33,077 nucleotides of DNA from Candidatus Daviesbacteria bacterium (GCA_016176405.1 JACOXG010000010.1:1-33077); one strand, 5' to 3'; numbered from the stretch's first letter, positions 8,812 through 17,605 are shown. The notes: generated from the sequence alone by a model not told the origin. Made by a program: numbers and translations.

Positions 8812-9888
8812 ATGCCAAGTCATTTTTCAGCTTGCTGGGTCTTTGATGCTAGTGCAGCAGCATACATTAATAATACTGTAGAATCTTCAACTGTAGGCGG
8901 TACTGTATTTACAGTCTTTGACGCCACCGCTGATTATCTTTATCTCGGAAATGAGACTAGATTTGACTTATTTACTCTATCTATGACAACTTTTGGGAGT
9001 CTGGGAACAATTATTTATGAATATTATAATGGTACCGCATGGACTAGATTTTATCCTAGACACCAATATGACTTTACAATAAATGGTGGAAATCAATGGG
9101 AGAGACTATCAGGGTGGGCAACATTAGCTTTTTCTGGTACAGTGCCTCATGCTGCTACTCCTCCAGATACTACAGCTAGATTTTGGATTAGACTAAGTGT
9201 ATCTAGTATTACGACTTCTCCGACTGTGCAAGAAATAGTAATGAGGCCATATGCTGCATATACTGTTCCTGGTGATGTAGCAACACTATTACAAATTCCA
9301 GCATTTTCTTCTTCAACAACTCCTACATTAGCTACGATTGAAGATTTTATAAACCGTGCTCAAAGTACTATAGATTTTAAGACTAGGGCAAGCTGGAGAC
9401 CAAATATTATATTTGATGAGGAGTATGACTTTGACATAAATGGGATCCCATTGCGAAAGTCACATGTTAGAGAAGTAACTAGACTCCAAGTATGGGACGG
9501 AGCTTCGTATCAGACTAGAACTCAAGGAAGAACAAGTGATTATTTTGTAGTTAATGATTTAGGACAAATTTATTTTTCTAGGTTCTTTTTGCTGCCCGCT
9601 AGAATAGTTGGAGGGGGGACCCCAATTTGGGTATGGGGCTTGGGAGAATACAACTATCCAGTTAGAGTTAGCTATATACACGGAAGAGATTATGATAGAG
9701 ATGAGCAAGCTCAAATAATTTGGAATATAGCCACAAAACTTGCTGCCATTGATGTATATACATCACATGATTATTCAGTCTTAGCTGTATCTGGTTCAGA
9801 CAGAGTAACATTAGATAGAAAAATAGAAAGCTGGAGAATTGAGACAGACGAAGAAATGGACCGCCTTCGCTCGTGGGATATTCTATAA
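8812..9888 (+). CDS. Head-tail connector-like protein with N-terminal beta-sandwich module
   Basis: 358 residues. The start is ATGCC three bases after the preceding stop. Residues ~18-150 are the beta-sandwich module (TIIYEYYNGTAWTRF ... FWIRLSVSSITTSPTVQEI) shared with two other structural proteins here. The remainder begins with a helical stretch (TLATIEDFINRAQSTIDFKT), continues through beta strands and ends with helices (DEQAQIIWNIATKLAAIDVY), a layout like gp6-type head-completion/adaptor proteins. The following genes are a tail-completion candidate and the tail tube, which fits a connector at this point. The fusion of a carbohydrate-binding-like module to an adaptor is odd. The connector assignment is inferred from architecture and gene order. 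Confidence 0.55.
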   Translation: MPSHFSACWVFDASAAAYINNTVESSTVGGTVFTVFDATADYLYLGNETRFDLFTLSMTTFGSLGTIIYEYYNGTAWTRFYPRHQYDFTINGGNQWERLSGWATLAFSGTVPHAATPPDTTARFWIRLSVSSITTSPTVQEIVMRPYAAYTVPGDVATLLQIPAFSSSTTPTLATIEDFINRAQSTIDFKTRASWRPNIIFDEEYDFDINGIPLRKSHVREVTRLQVWDGASYQTRTQGRTSDYFVVNDLGQIYFSRFFLLPARIVGGGTPIWVWGLGEYNYPVRVSYIHGRDYDRDEQAQIIWNIATKLAAIDVYTSHDYSVLAVSGSDRVTLDRKIESWRIETDEEMDRLRSWDIL

Positions 9889-10338
9889 ATGCCAAATGAA
9901 GTTCTTCCAACTCAGTTAATCAAGAATCTTCTTTCTAATAACTGGAATACTCAAGGAGGCCTTGCCCCTACTCCGACATTCAGAGATGTTGGAGAGCCTG
10001 GTCAGGCAATACGCGTAGACATGAGGCCAGGAGACCAGATTATAATTCGAATGGATATAACAGGAACCGCTGAAGAGCCCATTGGAAATTGGACCTATGG
10101 GAATCGCTATGTAGATATTGAATTAAAATTTTATACTATGACTAGTAGACAAAGACTACACAATTTAATGCAAGAAGCCAGAAGAGTCTGCCATTCTAAT
10201 ATGCATGCTGCTGGAATTAATCCTTTTCACAGATTAAGATACAAGAACTTTGCAGAATTAACTCAGGAGCAAGCAAATATTTGGGAAGGGCGCATGACGG
10301 TTCGTCTAGAAAGTTTTGGAATACTTCTGGAAGTCTAA
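9889..10338 (+). CDS. Putative tail completion/terminator protein
   Basis: 149 residues, beginning with ATGCC directly after the preceding stop. It is alpha/beta with a central strand-rich part (GDQIIIRMDITG, YVDIELKFYTMTSRQRLHNL), a helix, and a final strand (EGRMTVRLESFGILLEV). Size and pattern match tail-terminator or neck proteins of siphophages, which lie between adaptor genes and the tail tube gene as here. There is no catalytic motif. The call rests on synteny plus general fold. Confidence 0.5.
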   Translation: MPNEVLPTQLIKNLLSNNWNTQGGLAPTPTFRDVGEPGQAIRVDMRPGDQIIIRMDITGTAEEPIGNWTYGNRYVDIELKFYTMTSRQRLHNLMQEARRVCHSNMHAAGINPFHRLRYKNFAELTQEQANIWEGRMTVRLESFGILLEV

Positions 10339-10340
10339 TA

Positions 10341-10352
10341 AGTTATAATATA
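10341..10352 (+). promoter_or_regulatory. Promoter-like motif before the tail tube gene
   Basis: AGTTATAATATA contains a perfect -10 hexamer (TATAAT at 10344-10349) in the short gap before the tail tube gene. The same AGTTATAAT occurs before the structured RNA (17816) and after the SSB gene (29489). No good -35 is visible at normal spacing, which would suit a phage-modified polymerase or a phage sigma factor. Confidence 0.35.
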
Positions 10353-10370
10353 AAAATGGAGATATAATAT

Positions 10371-11711
10371 ATGGCAGTTTTTCTAAACACACAAACGGAA
10401 TTAGCTCTCGGATTCGAGCCTACATTTGGGACTAGAGCTGCGGCTGCAACTATCCGTTCAACGCCTGGGATATGGGAAACAGTTGATTTACCAGATCCTG
10501 ATATGGGGTTTGAACCACACTATTTCGTAGCAGACTCTACAAATGCCAATAGAAACTTTCGTTTCATATACAGGGGCAAAAGGTCTCATAATTTATCTAT
10601 CCCAAATATGTTGGCAATTGATGGAACTGCATTACGATGGTCCATAGGTAGTGTGGCAACACCGACGGCTACAACTTCAACAGCTACGACATTTACACTA
10701 CCTGTAGCTAGGGGAGCGACTGTTATTACTGTTGCCGATACTGCTGGATTTATTGCTGGAGACAACATTAGGATTGCTGGGACCAGCGCAATTGCTGAAG
10801 TAAGAACGATAACATTAGTTACTGGTGGTGTTGGGGGAACATTGACATTCGCAAACCAGCCCTTACAATTTACACACGCAGCTGCCACCGATGCAAATGT
10901 TCATGAAGTAGTTGCCCCATTTACACATCAAATTAGAGAAACAAATGTTTTAGATTCAATGACATTATGGTCAAGATATACAGACAGTGATTCAACAGCA
11001 GCTAATAACTTTGTTAGATTACATTCTGGGGTAAAAATTGGGAGAACTACATATTCTGCTGATGACGGAGGAGCCTTACGAGTTTCTTGGGACGGAATTG
11101 CTCAAGACATGGTGCACAATCAGCAATTTCATAGTTCAATTGGTGGTGGCGCAACAGATATTTCTAATTATCATGCTGATGCTATTGCAGCATTTCCTGG
11201 AGTAACATATCCAACTACAGAACCATATTATTTTTCTCAAGGGCTATTAACAGCCTTTGGAGTAGCATTTGCTAGAGTACGTAATTTTAGAATTGATGTG
11301 GATAACAACTTAGAGCCACGATATTATATTAGAGACAATATTCCTTCTCAAGTGCCAAGGGAGATACAAGAAAATCCTAGAACATATAGAATGTCAGCTA
11401 CTATCGCATTACCAGATTCATTTGCTGCAACAGCTACAACCCGTTCATTGTGGAAGGAATTAGTTGTCGAAGGAACATATGCTACATTTGCTGGATTTGA
11501 TATGACGTTAGTTTTTACCAGAGGGACTAATGATACAATAACATTTACAATCCCACCTTCTGCCGCAGCCGCTGGAAATAATGCACAAGGGGCATTTATA
11601 ACAAGAGCTCATCATCCATTGGGGGGAGACTCGCCAATTCATATTCCGGTTGAAATAGTATTTAGGTCTATGAGTATTAATGTTGTTGATAGTCTAGCAT
11701 ACTACCCATAA
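10371..11711 (+). CDS. Major tail tube protein
   Basis: 446 residues, with GGAG nine to ten bases before ATG. The start (TQTELALGFEPTFGTRAAAA) is the typical opening of siphophage tail tube subunits, which polymerise as hexameric rings into the tail tube. A beta-rich insertion (residues ~100-160, LPVARGATVITVADTAGF ... AEVRTITLV) looks like an added surface domain, followed by the second half of the tube fold. The family is usually 150-350 residues, so this is a large member. It precedes the chaperone frameshift pair and tape measure gene, the conserved siphophage order. A promoter-like motif directly upstream fits high expression. Confidence 0.7.
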   Translation: MAVFLNTQTELALGFEPTFGTRAAAATIRSTPGIWETVDLPDPDMGFEPHYFVADSTNANRNFRFIYRGKRSHNLSIPNMLAIDGTALRWSIGSVATPTATTSTATTFTLPVARGATVITVADTAGFIAGDNIRIAGTSAIAEVRTITLVTGGVGGTLTFANQPLQFTHAAATDANVHEVVAPFTHQIRETNVLDSMTLWSRYTDSDSTAANNFVRLHSGVKIGRTTYSADDGGALRVSWDGIAQDMVHNQQFHSSIGGGATDISNYHADAIAAFPGVTYPTTEPYYFSQGLLTAFGVAFARVRNFRIDVDNNLEPRYYIRDNIPSQVPREIQENPRTYRMSATIALPDSFAATATTRSLWKELVVEGTYATFAGFDMTLVFTRGTNDTITFTIPPSAAAAGNNAQGAFITRAHHPLGGDSPIHIPVEIVFRSMSINVVDSLAYYP

Positions 11712-11735
11712 GAAAGAAAGAAAAGGAGAAAGAAA

Positions 11736-12089
11736 TTGGAGTATCAAAAATATTTTGTGGCAAAAGAACCTAAGGATATAGACTTAATAGTAGGGGATGA
11801 TGTCTTTAAACTAAAAGTAAGAAATTTACCGTGGGCACTAAAAAATCAGATTGTATCCCGATGTACTACATACACTGTTAACGGAGAAATAAAGTTTGAC
11901 GGAGATACATACATCAAAGAAGTCTTGAAATATAGAATTGTTGAAGCTCCTTGGGGAGTTACGAATGAAGTCTTTTTAATCCAACTTAATGATGATTTGG
12001 GGGATGCTCTTAAAACATTAGTCCCAAATGCATTTGCACCCAGTAATGTTAATAGAGACGAACTAAAAAAAGAGTCAAGCGTGTCTTAA
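11736..12089 (+). CDS. Tail assembly chaperone, short form (gpG-like)
   Basis: 117 residues from a TTG start with GGAG seven bases upstream. The protein has the usual features of G-type chaperones (KVRNLPWALKNQIV, RIVEAPWGVTNEVFLIQL, LKTLVPNAF). These bind the tape measure protein and guide tail tube assembly. The gene lies exactly between tail tube and tape measure genes. Near its 3' end is a run of seven A residues in slippery phase, and the -1 frame continues for another 74 codons, giving the long form listed separately. Confidence 0.8.
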   Translation: MEYQKYFVAKEPKDIDLIVGDDVFKLKVRNLPWALKNQIVSRCTTYTVNGEIKFDGDTYIKEVLKYRIVEAPWGVTNEVFLIQLNDDLGDALKTLVPNAFAPSNVNRDELKKESSVS

Positions 12090-12295
12090 AAGGGGAGGAC
12101 ACGCTATCTAATAAAAGAGGAGAGGATGTAGTCTTTAAAATTCGCCTTTTCCCAAAAATTGAAGAGATCCGTTTAATGAGGCACGGATTTAGCAAAGAGC
12201 AAATTGATCTCATGTCAGAAGAAGATGCCTTAGAATATTTAACTATTATTGATTCTATAAATGAAATAGAAGCTGAGAATTTATTGCAGAGATAA
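11736..12295 (+). CDS. Tail assembly chaperone, long form by -1 frameshift (gpGT-like)
   Basis: At 12065-12071 the zero-frame codons read CTA AAA AAA GAG, so the heptamer A AAA AAA allows a -1 slip. After slipping, the frame runs from AGA at 12071 to TAA at 12293-12295, adding 74 residues and giving a fusion of about 186. The added part contains FKIRLFPKIEEIRLMRHGF, then SKEQIDLMSEEDALEYL and ends IEAENLLQR, the usual helical character of T domains. The extension has no convincing start of its own. In lambda and most long-tailed phages such a G/GT pair is needed in a fixed ratio for tail assembly. The frameshift itself is inferred from sequence. Confidence 0.8.
12065..12071 (+). promoter_or_regulatory. 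Slippery heptamer for -1 programmed frameshift
   Basis: Seven A residues in the phase X XXY YYZ relative to the chaperone frame, followed by G. The zero-frame stop comes five codons later. I see no strong stem-loop just downstream, but the GGGGAGG at 12092-12098, about 20 bases 3', could pause ribosomes by base-pairing with rRNA. Confidence 0.7.
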
Positions 12296-12301
12296 AAGTA
12301 T

Positions 12302-13237
12302 ATGGTTGAAAATGTTGGCGGCGAGATAAAAGTAAATATAATAACTACAGAAGAAGGAAGTGTAACTACTTCTGGAGTGCAACGAGCAGGAGCCCCAGGT
12401 GCTGGAGGAGTTCCAATGGGAGCTTTTGGGCCAGCTGCCTATTTTCCTCCGGCATTTGTTAAACTAACTCCTGAGCAAAAACAAGAATTAGCCTTTGCCG
12501 AGGAAGCGGTACGAATACAAAATGAAGCGCTAAGATACAATAAATTAGTGCTTGGAGTAGCGGCAGAGAAACAAGATAAAAATACAAACGGCATGTGGGA
12601 TACATTAAAAGAATGGCTCCCCCTTATTGGGGGTAGTTTTGGAATTGGAATGTTAATACGTCAAAGTAAAATAATTAACACTGTTCTATCTTCCTCGCTT
12701 ACAATATTAGGAACAATGGTAGACATAGCTTTAATGCCATTTTTACCTGCAATTGTCTCTGGATTAAGTGCATTAGCTTCTTTAATTAAGCCATGGGGAG
12801 ATTTAATTAAAGCAATAATGGACTTTTTTAGAATTAAACCTAAAGAGCCTCCCATTAAGATACTATCTCCTGAACAAAAGTCTATGCAATTCCCAATTGG
12901 ACAAAGACCTATTTCACCATTAACTCCAGAGTTGTCTAGGCTTTATGGTGGGGGAGAAAGATTAGTTATTCCGACATTAAACGAGAAAGAGATCTTAGAG
13001 TTCATGAAAAGGTATCGTTCTGGAGAAGGAGAGTTATCTCGTGAAGGAGCTTTGCAAAGTATTCAAAAAAGTATTATAGATCGAAGACCTGGCCCAAATG
13101 TTACAATAACTCAAAATTTTAGTGTTCGATCCAAAGAAGAATTGGAAGAAGAGACTAGAATCAAGACGCGAGAAGGCGCTAAAAGAGGTTTTGGGCAAGT
13201 CCTTTCAGATTATGGAATGACAATACCTGGATTTTAA
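12302..13237 (+). CDS. Short tape-measure-like tail protein
   Basis: 311 residues, six bases after the GT-frame stop, which is the standard place of the tape measure protein. It has a Gly/Ala/Pro-rich N-terminus, a helical part (LTPEQKQELAFAEEAVRIQ), two hydrophobic segments at residues ~104-122 and ~126-165 that could be membrane-inserting, and a charged C-terminus (NVTITQNFSVRSKEELEEE) like those of tape measure proteins. Tape measure length sets tail length, and typical siphophage versions are 600-2000 residues, so this one implies a short tail or a different tail architecture. The assignment rests on synteny and hydrophobic pattern. Confidence 0.6.
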   Translation: MVENVGGEIKVNIITTEEGSVTTSGVQRAGAPGAGGVPMGAFGPAAYFPPAFVKLTPEQKQELAFAEEAVRIQNEALRYNKLVLGVAAEKQDKNTNGMWDTLKEWLPLIGGSFGIGMLIRQSKIINTVLSSSLTILGTMVDIALMPFLPAIVSGLSALASLIKPWGDLIKAIMDFFRIKPKEPPIKILSPEQKSMQFPIGQRPISPLTPELSRLYGGGERLVIPTLNEKEILEFMKRYRSGEGELSREGALQSIQKSIIDRRPGPNVTITQNFSVRSKEELEEETRIKTREGAKRGFGQVLSDYGMTIPGF

Positions 13238-13243
13238 GCTACT

Positions 13244-13639
13244 ATGCCATTAGATGTTAATCTTTTATCAAATGCAATTACATATCGTTTGCAAGCTGAT
13301 AGTGTAACGATTTCTTATAACCGTTTTCCAGTAGTAAATCCAACTGGAGCAGCAACACAGCCAATTCTATTCGACTTAGGGCAATTTGTAACAATGATTA
13401 GAATAGAAGGCAGAATTAATGAGACATCAAGCACTGATTCTGATGCAGCAACAATACAAAATAAAACTGCGCTCGAGGATGCAGTAGGGGTTGCAGATTG
13501 GAATACAACACAAAGATTGACTGTATCAGGTGATACCTATTTAGTAAAAATTAGATCTTTAGTTTTTAAACTAGAGGGATCTCTTGAGGATAGATGGCAG
13601 TTTACATTAGAATTAACTGGCCAGGGGCGAGGAACTTAA
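13244..13639 (+). CDS. Putative baseplate/distal tail component
   Basis: 131 residues, ATGCC start six bases after the preceding stop, no clear Shine-Dalgarno. It is beta-rich throughout: MIRIEGRINE, RLTVSGDTYLVKIRSLVF, and a C-terminal ERGNR-like strand pair (EDRWQFTLELTGQG). The size and beta content resemble distal tail or hub-adaptor proteins that precede the baseplate hub gene. There is no enzymatic motif. The function is taken from position between tape measure and hub. Confidence 0.55.
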   Translation: MPLDVNLLSNAITYRLQADSVTISYNRFPVVNPTGAATQPILFDLGQFVTMIRIEGRINETSSTDSDAATIQNKTALEDAVGVADWNTTQRLTVSGDTYLVKIRSLVFKLEGSLEDRWQFTLELTGQGRGT

Positions 13640-13649
13640 AGTTTAATCT

Positions 13650-16600
13650 ATGCCAGCGACATTTCAATATTCTACAAGTCTAGGCGGAGTTTGGACTACT
13701 GAAAATAATTTAGTTCGAGCTACAATAAAAGACACTCTCGGCTTGCCAATGTCTATAAATGTGACATTAGCAAATCCATTGAATGCCAGAGAAAGAACTT
13801 ATACAGAATATATCCGTGTTCGTTTTATTGATGATATAAATACGAATCAAATCATATTCTTAGGGAAGGCTGACATGATTCAGCCATTTTACGATGATAT
13901 ATATGGGCAAGTTTTGACCTTATCTGGAAAAGACAATTTTCAAAGCTTACTAAAACAATTTATTAATACTAACTATACTGGGTTTGTCCAGCGTAGTGCT
14001 TTAATAGAACAAATTGTTTTAGACCATCGCATAACTGGCTCTACTGATACAATTAGTATTCCTACAAGTGCTGCTCTATTTGAAGATTCTGTAGTTGTTG
14101 AACCTGCTGGGCAGCTGGAAACAAATTATTTAAATTCTAGAAAACCTGTGCTTATGGCCATAGCTGAATTAGCATTAGAGGATCCATGGGACGCTACTCC
14201 AACTGGATTTGGTTATGATTACTTTTTAACTCCAGAAATGTATGGAAATACACCAAGTCCAGATATGCATTATTTTATTAGAGGTGCGAGACCAGTTGGG
14301 GGGGCTTCTGGTAATGGATTAACAGTTCAGTTCAATACGACAGAAACAAGCCAGCGTTTACAAATGCTGCCAGATTATGAGTTTCCAAAAGCCGCAGTTG
14401 ATATTCGCACAATTTGTAGAATTGAATATGTTGATGCAAGTGGGGCAAATCAAAGTTTAAGAGTTGAGTTGATTGAAGTCTCTGGGGGAGCTGGGACATT
14501 TACTTTAGGAGAAACCATAACTGGAGGGGCCAGTGGAGTAACAGCTGTTGTGCAATTCACTGGGGCAACTACATCATTTATAACAGTTTCTACATGGAGT
14601 GGAAATTTTACAGTTGGAGAAACTATAACTGGAGGAACAAGTGGGGCAACTAGAGTCATAGACAGAGTACCCAGACAAGCCTTTAACATAAATACAGAGC
14701 TTATTATTACTGGCTATCATGTAGCTCAAATCGCCGAAGCAAGAGACAAAGCTGCTAGTCTTTTGTTCAAAAGTACAAATCTTTCTACTCGTTCAATTAC
14801 ACGCGGAAAATTTAGAGTTATTGGCTGGCCTAGATATACAAGAACAAATGCTGCTATTGACAAAGCTGAATCAGAAGACAGTGGGGTATTTGTTAATGAA
14901 ACCGCAGCTGCTAATAATGCCGCTGCAAATGATATGACCTTGCTCCCGCCTGCTGGAAGTGCTGGAGTCAATGATGGGTATAACTTTGGGTCAAATGAAA
15001 AATTTAACACATTAACTTTAAATGTTGGAACTGCTGGAGTTGGAACTTGGACAATCACGTGGGAATATAGTACTGGTGGGACATGGGCAGCTTTATCTGG
15101 AGTTGTAGATGGTACAAATGGTTTTCATAATGCTGGAAGTAATACTATTACATTCACTGTCCCAAATGATTGGAGTAAAGGCACATCTGGTTTAGATACT
15201 TTATTTCTTGTTCGAGCTAGAATTTCAGCCTTCACAAATATGGTTACTCAGCCATTAGGGACTCAAGTATTCCAAACTTACAATCATTTAGTTCGTGCTG
15301 GGGAGTTAGTTAGAGTTATTAATTCAAATGTCCCAATAGGAAGCGGGGTGGCCACTCTTAATGAGGACATGTTAGTAACTAGTATTGTATATGATTATGG
15401 GCCAGGGGTGCATTATTCAATAATTGAAGTTGTAGAAACTGACCGTGGTTTGAGCTATTCTAAGTCTATTATAAAAAAGATGGACGAAGAAATTGATGAT
15501 TCTCAATTTGCGAGTATTGGAGCAGCAGGGGGTTTGGCTGAAGCTTCAATGACAGCAAATTTAAATTTTGCATTTACTGTTGTTGATAACAATGACATTA
15601 CATGGCCATTAGGCACTATTACTTGGGCAGATGGCTCAAGCCAGTCAATTTTAGCGGGAAGTTTAAATTGGGCTGGAACTAGATACCTATATGTTATCGC
15701 AGGGAATACAACATTACAAAATACGGCTACATTTTCTGATACAATTGGGGCGAATCGGACATTAGTTGCCATTGCAGTAAGTACAGCCGCTGGGTTAAAC
15801 GCAGACCTTGTTTCTTTGAATCATGGGACCCCATTTATTGCTGGAACTAGAATAATATCTAATCAATTAAGTGCTTTATCGGCAGATATGGGACTTTTAA
15901 CTGCTGGAGAAGTTAGAGTTGGGTCGGGGGCTATCGGGGTAGATTTTGCTGGCTTTAGAATCTATCCAACAGCTATTGAGGGATATGAAAATATTGGGGG
16001 AGTATCAACTCTTCATGTACAAATCTCTTCTACTGATGGAAAATTAAGACTAATAGGAACTGCGGCTAATGCTGGATTAGAATTTCACAGCCCATTAAAT
16101 ACAATTATTTCTTCATTCTATGCCACTGCTACAGACATGAACATAGCAGCTTCCAACAATTTTAATTTAAGATTAATTGTATCTGGAACAGGAGAAATAC
16201 TAACTGGTTTAGCAGGGGCTGGTTCTACGAATATCGGAAATGCTACGTATTATTTTGGAAATATCTATGGGACAGACTTATATGTCCAGGAGATTCGTAG
16301 AAGGAGTGGGGCTGGAGGAGACATAGGCTCTGGAACAAACTATTTCAATACTATTTGGTTGGGATTACAAAATAGGATTACCAGTTCTTCAGGAGATTTA
16401 TTATTTCAAGTAGCAAATACTGCTCAAAATGGGCAAGTAACTGGCTCCCTAATTCAAGACGGAGATAATCCAGTTGTGCAAATAGGGTCAGCAGCTTATT
16501 TTGATTTCAATTCTCGTCCGCATAGAAATTTACGAACTAGAACTTCTCCTCCTACTATTGACAATTTAGAAATAGGAGAATTAGTTCTTGGAGACTTGGG

Positions 16601-16685
16601 AAATACAGCAACAGATGGTAGAATATGGATTAAGCCAAATAGTGGAGAAATTTTTGAATTTACTTCAACTGCTATAATAACCTAA
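13650..16685 (+). CDS. Baseplate hub / tail protein with fibre-like C-terminus
   Basis: 1011 residues. The N-terminal ~450 residues read like a baseplate hub (FIDDINTNQIIFLGKADMIQ, YGQVLTLSGKDNFQSLL), interrupted near residue 280 by two tandem ~40-residue repeats (GTFTLGETITGGASG and GNFTVGETITGGTSG), a beta motif found in several phage structural proteins. Residues ~440-543 hold the beta-sandwich module (WTITWEYSTGGTWAAL ... FLVRARIS) shared with the genes at 6728 and 8812. The last ~350 residues are fibre-like (GNATYYFGNIYGTDLYVQEI, then TDGRIWIKPNSGEIF). It probably forms the tail tip that contacts the host. It ends the structural operon. Confidence 0.65.
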   Translation: MPATFQYSTSLGGVWTTENNLVRATIKDTLGLPMSINVTLANPLNARERTYTEYIRVRFIDDINTNQIIFLGKADMIQPFYDDIYGQVLTLSGKDNFQSLLKQFINTNYTGFVQRSALIEQIVLDHRITGSTDTISIPTSAALFEDSVVVEPAGQLETNYLNSRKPVLMAIAELALEDPWDATPTGFGYDYFLTPEMYGNTPSPDMHYFIRGARPVGGASGNGLTVQFNTTETSQRLQMLPDYEFPKAAVDIRTICRIEYVDASGANQSLRVELIEVSGGAGTFTLGETITGGASGVTAVVQFTGATTSFITVSTWSGNFTVGETITGGTSGATRVIDRVPRQAFNINTELIITGYHVAQIAEARDKAASLLFKSTNLSTRSITRGKFRVIGWPRYTRTNAAIDKAESEDSGVFVNETAAANNAAANDMTLLPPAGSAGVNDGYNFGSNEKFNTLTLNVGTAGVGTWTITWEYSTGGTWAALSGVVDGTNGFHNAGSNTITFTVPNDWSKGTSGLDTLFLVRARISAFTNMVTQPLGTQVFQTYNHLVRAGELVRVINSNVPIGSGVATLNEDMLVTSIVYDYGPGVHYSIIEVVETDRGLSYSKSIIKKMDEEIDDSQFASIGAAGGLAEASMTANLNFAFTVVDNNDITWPLGTITWADGSSQSILAGSLNWAGTRYLYVIAGNTTLQNTATFSDTIGANRTLVAIAVSTAAGLNADLVSLNHGTPFIAGTRIISNQLSALSADMGLLTAGEVRVGSGAIGVDFAGFRIYPTAIEGYENIGGVSTLHVQISSTDGKLRLIGTAANAGLEFHSPLNTIISSFYATATDMNIAASNNFNLRLIVSGTGEILTGLAGAGSTNIGNATYYFGNIYGTDLYVQEIRRRSGAGGDIGSGTNYFNTIWLGLQNRITSSSGDLLFQVANTAQNGQVTGSLIQDGDNPVVQIGSAAYFDFNSRPHRNLRTRTSPPTIDNLEIGELVLGDLGNTATDGRIWIKPNSGEIFEFTSTAIIT

Positions 16686-16691
16686 AAAATA

Positions 16692-17102
16692 ATGCAGAAA
16701 CAAATAAGACATAGAAAAATAAAAACTACATATCACAAAGTAGTAAAATTGAGATTACTTCATCCTGAATGGAAGTTATATCAAATTGGGAATGAAGTAG
16801 GAAAAACAAAACAATGGGTTAGAAAAGCGTTATATCAAGCTGGATTGTCTACTCATTTTTATAATCCAGTCGGCATATGCGAAGTTTGCGGCAATTCTTC
16901 AGGTGTAAGGCGATACAAAGTTTGTTCATTATCTTGCTGGCACAAGAAATATTGGATTGAAACTAAATGTAGAATTTGTGAGAAAAAATTAGAAGTTAGA
17001 AAACAAACTATAGTTTATAGGAAAAAAGTGCAAGAAGGGCTATATAATACTTATTGTAGTTTTAAATGTTATTATATAGGTAAAAGATTAGGCTGGAGTT
17101 AA
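16692..17102 (+). CDS. HTH plus zinc-finger DNA-binding-type protein
   Basis: 136 residues; first product after the structural operon, starting six bases after its stop without a Shine-Dalgarno. The basic N-terminus contains a helix-turn-helix (LYQIGNEVGKTKQWVRKALY). It is followed by two Cys clusters: CEVCG ... CSLSCW and CRICEK ... YCSFKCY, each able to bind zinc. The layout resembles phage homing-endonuclease-associated or transcription factor proteins, but HNH catalytic residues are not seen. It is likely a DNA or RNA binder; the target is unknown. Confidence 0.65.
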   Translation: MQKQIRHRKIKTTYHKVVKLRLLHPEWKLYQIGNEVGKTKQWVRKALYQAGLSTHFYNPVGICEVCGNSSGVRRYKVCSLSCWHKKYWIETKCRICEKKLEVRKQTIVYRKKVQEGLYNTYCSFKCYYIGKRLGWS

Positions 17103-17106
17103 GCTT

Positions 17107-17295
17107 TTGTTTAGACCAGAAAAGTACTGTGGCTGCTGTTATTTTGAATTAGAATATTCTGAAGTGAAACTTCTACAGCAAAAATGCAATGATTGTGGGT
17201 GCTTTTTTGGATTGACTTTTATTCATAGATGCAAGCATTATTTATCCTGGTTTTTACATATGCAAAGTAGTGAACCATCTGTAGCAGGAGATTAG
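17107..17295 (+). CDS. Small Cys-rich zinc-binding-type protein
   Basis: 62 residues from a TTG start four bases after the previous stop; no ATG is available until near the end. Two Cys pairs (YCGCCYFEL and CNDCGCFFG) and later His/Cys residues (HRCKHYL) suggest a zinc ribbon. Small zinc proteins of this type are common in phage early regions. Function unknown; the start codon is uncertain. Confidence 0.5.
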   Translation: MFRPEKYCGCCYFELEYSEVKLLQQKCNDCGCFFGLTFIHRCKHYLSWFLHMQSSEPSVAGD

Positions 17296-17299
17296 GAAT

Positions 17300-17605
17300 A
17301 TGACAACTAGTAATGGACATTCTATAGTTATCAAAACGGGGCATGGGAATCTACACGTAAATCCATTTTGGTTAGAGAATAACTTACATGTCCATCTAAA
17401 AATTGGGAAATCTGGGTCATGCGAAAGTGCAGATACTGAAGCAATAGCTAGAATGATAAATGTAGCATTGAAATATGGGGCTCCTGTAGAAGAAATAGTT
17501 GGCCATCTCAGCAATATTGCTTGTGAACATGTAGTAATAGGAAAATCTAGTAGTATAGCAGATGGGATCAGTAGGGCGCTAAAAGATTTGCCAAAGAGGG
17601 AATAA
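17300..17605 (+). CDS. Stand-alone TSCPD-type domain protein
   Basis: 101 residues. The sequence KIGKSGSCESADTEAIARMI followed by GAPVEEIVGHLSNIAC matches the TSCPD domain, the C-terminal domain of class II ribonucleotide reductases (NrdJ) that also occurs alone in phages and bacteria. The name-giving TSCPD motif is here degenerate (SSIADG before ISRALKDL). No reductase large subunit is in the window. A link to nucleotide reduction is established for the fusion proteins, but for stand-alone forms it is inference. It overlaps the next gene by one base (TAATG). Confidence 0.7.
   Translation: MTTSNGHSIVIKTGHGNLHVNPFWLENNLHVHLKIGKSGSCESADTEAIARMINVALKYGAPVEEIVGHLSNIACEHVVIGKSSSIADGISRALKDLPKRE

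Noticed and set aside
16668-16678. Extended -10 promoter (TGCTATAAT) before the gene at 16692
   Set aside because: It lies within the end of the hub gene and lacks a -35 at usual spacing; in AT-rich DNA this match alone is weak.
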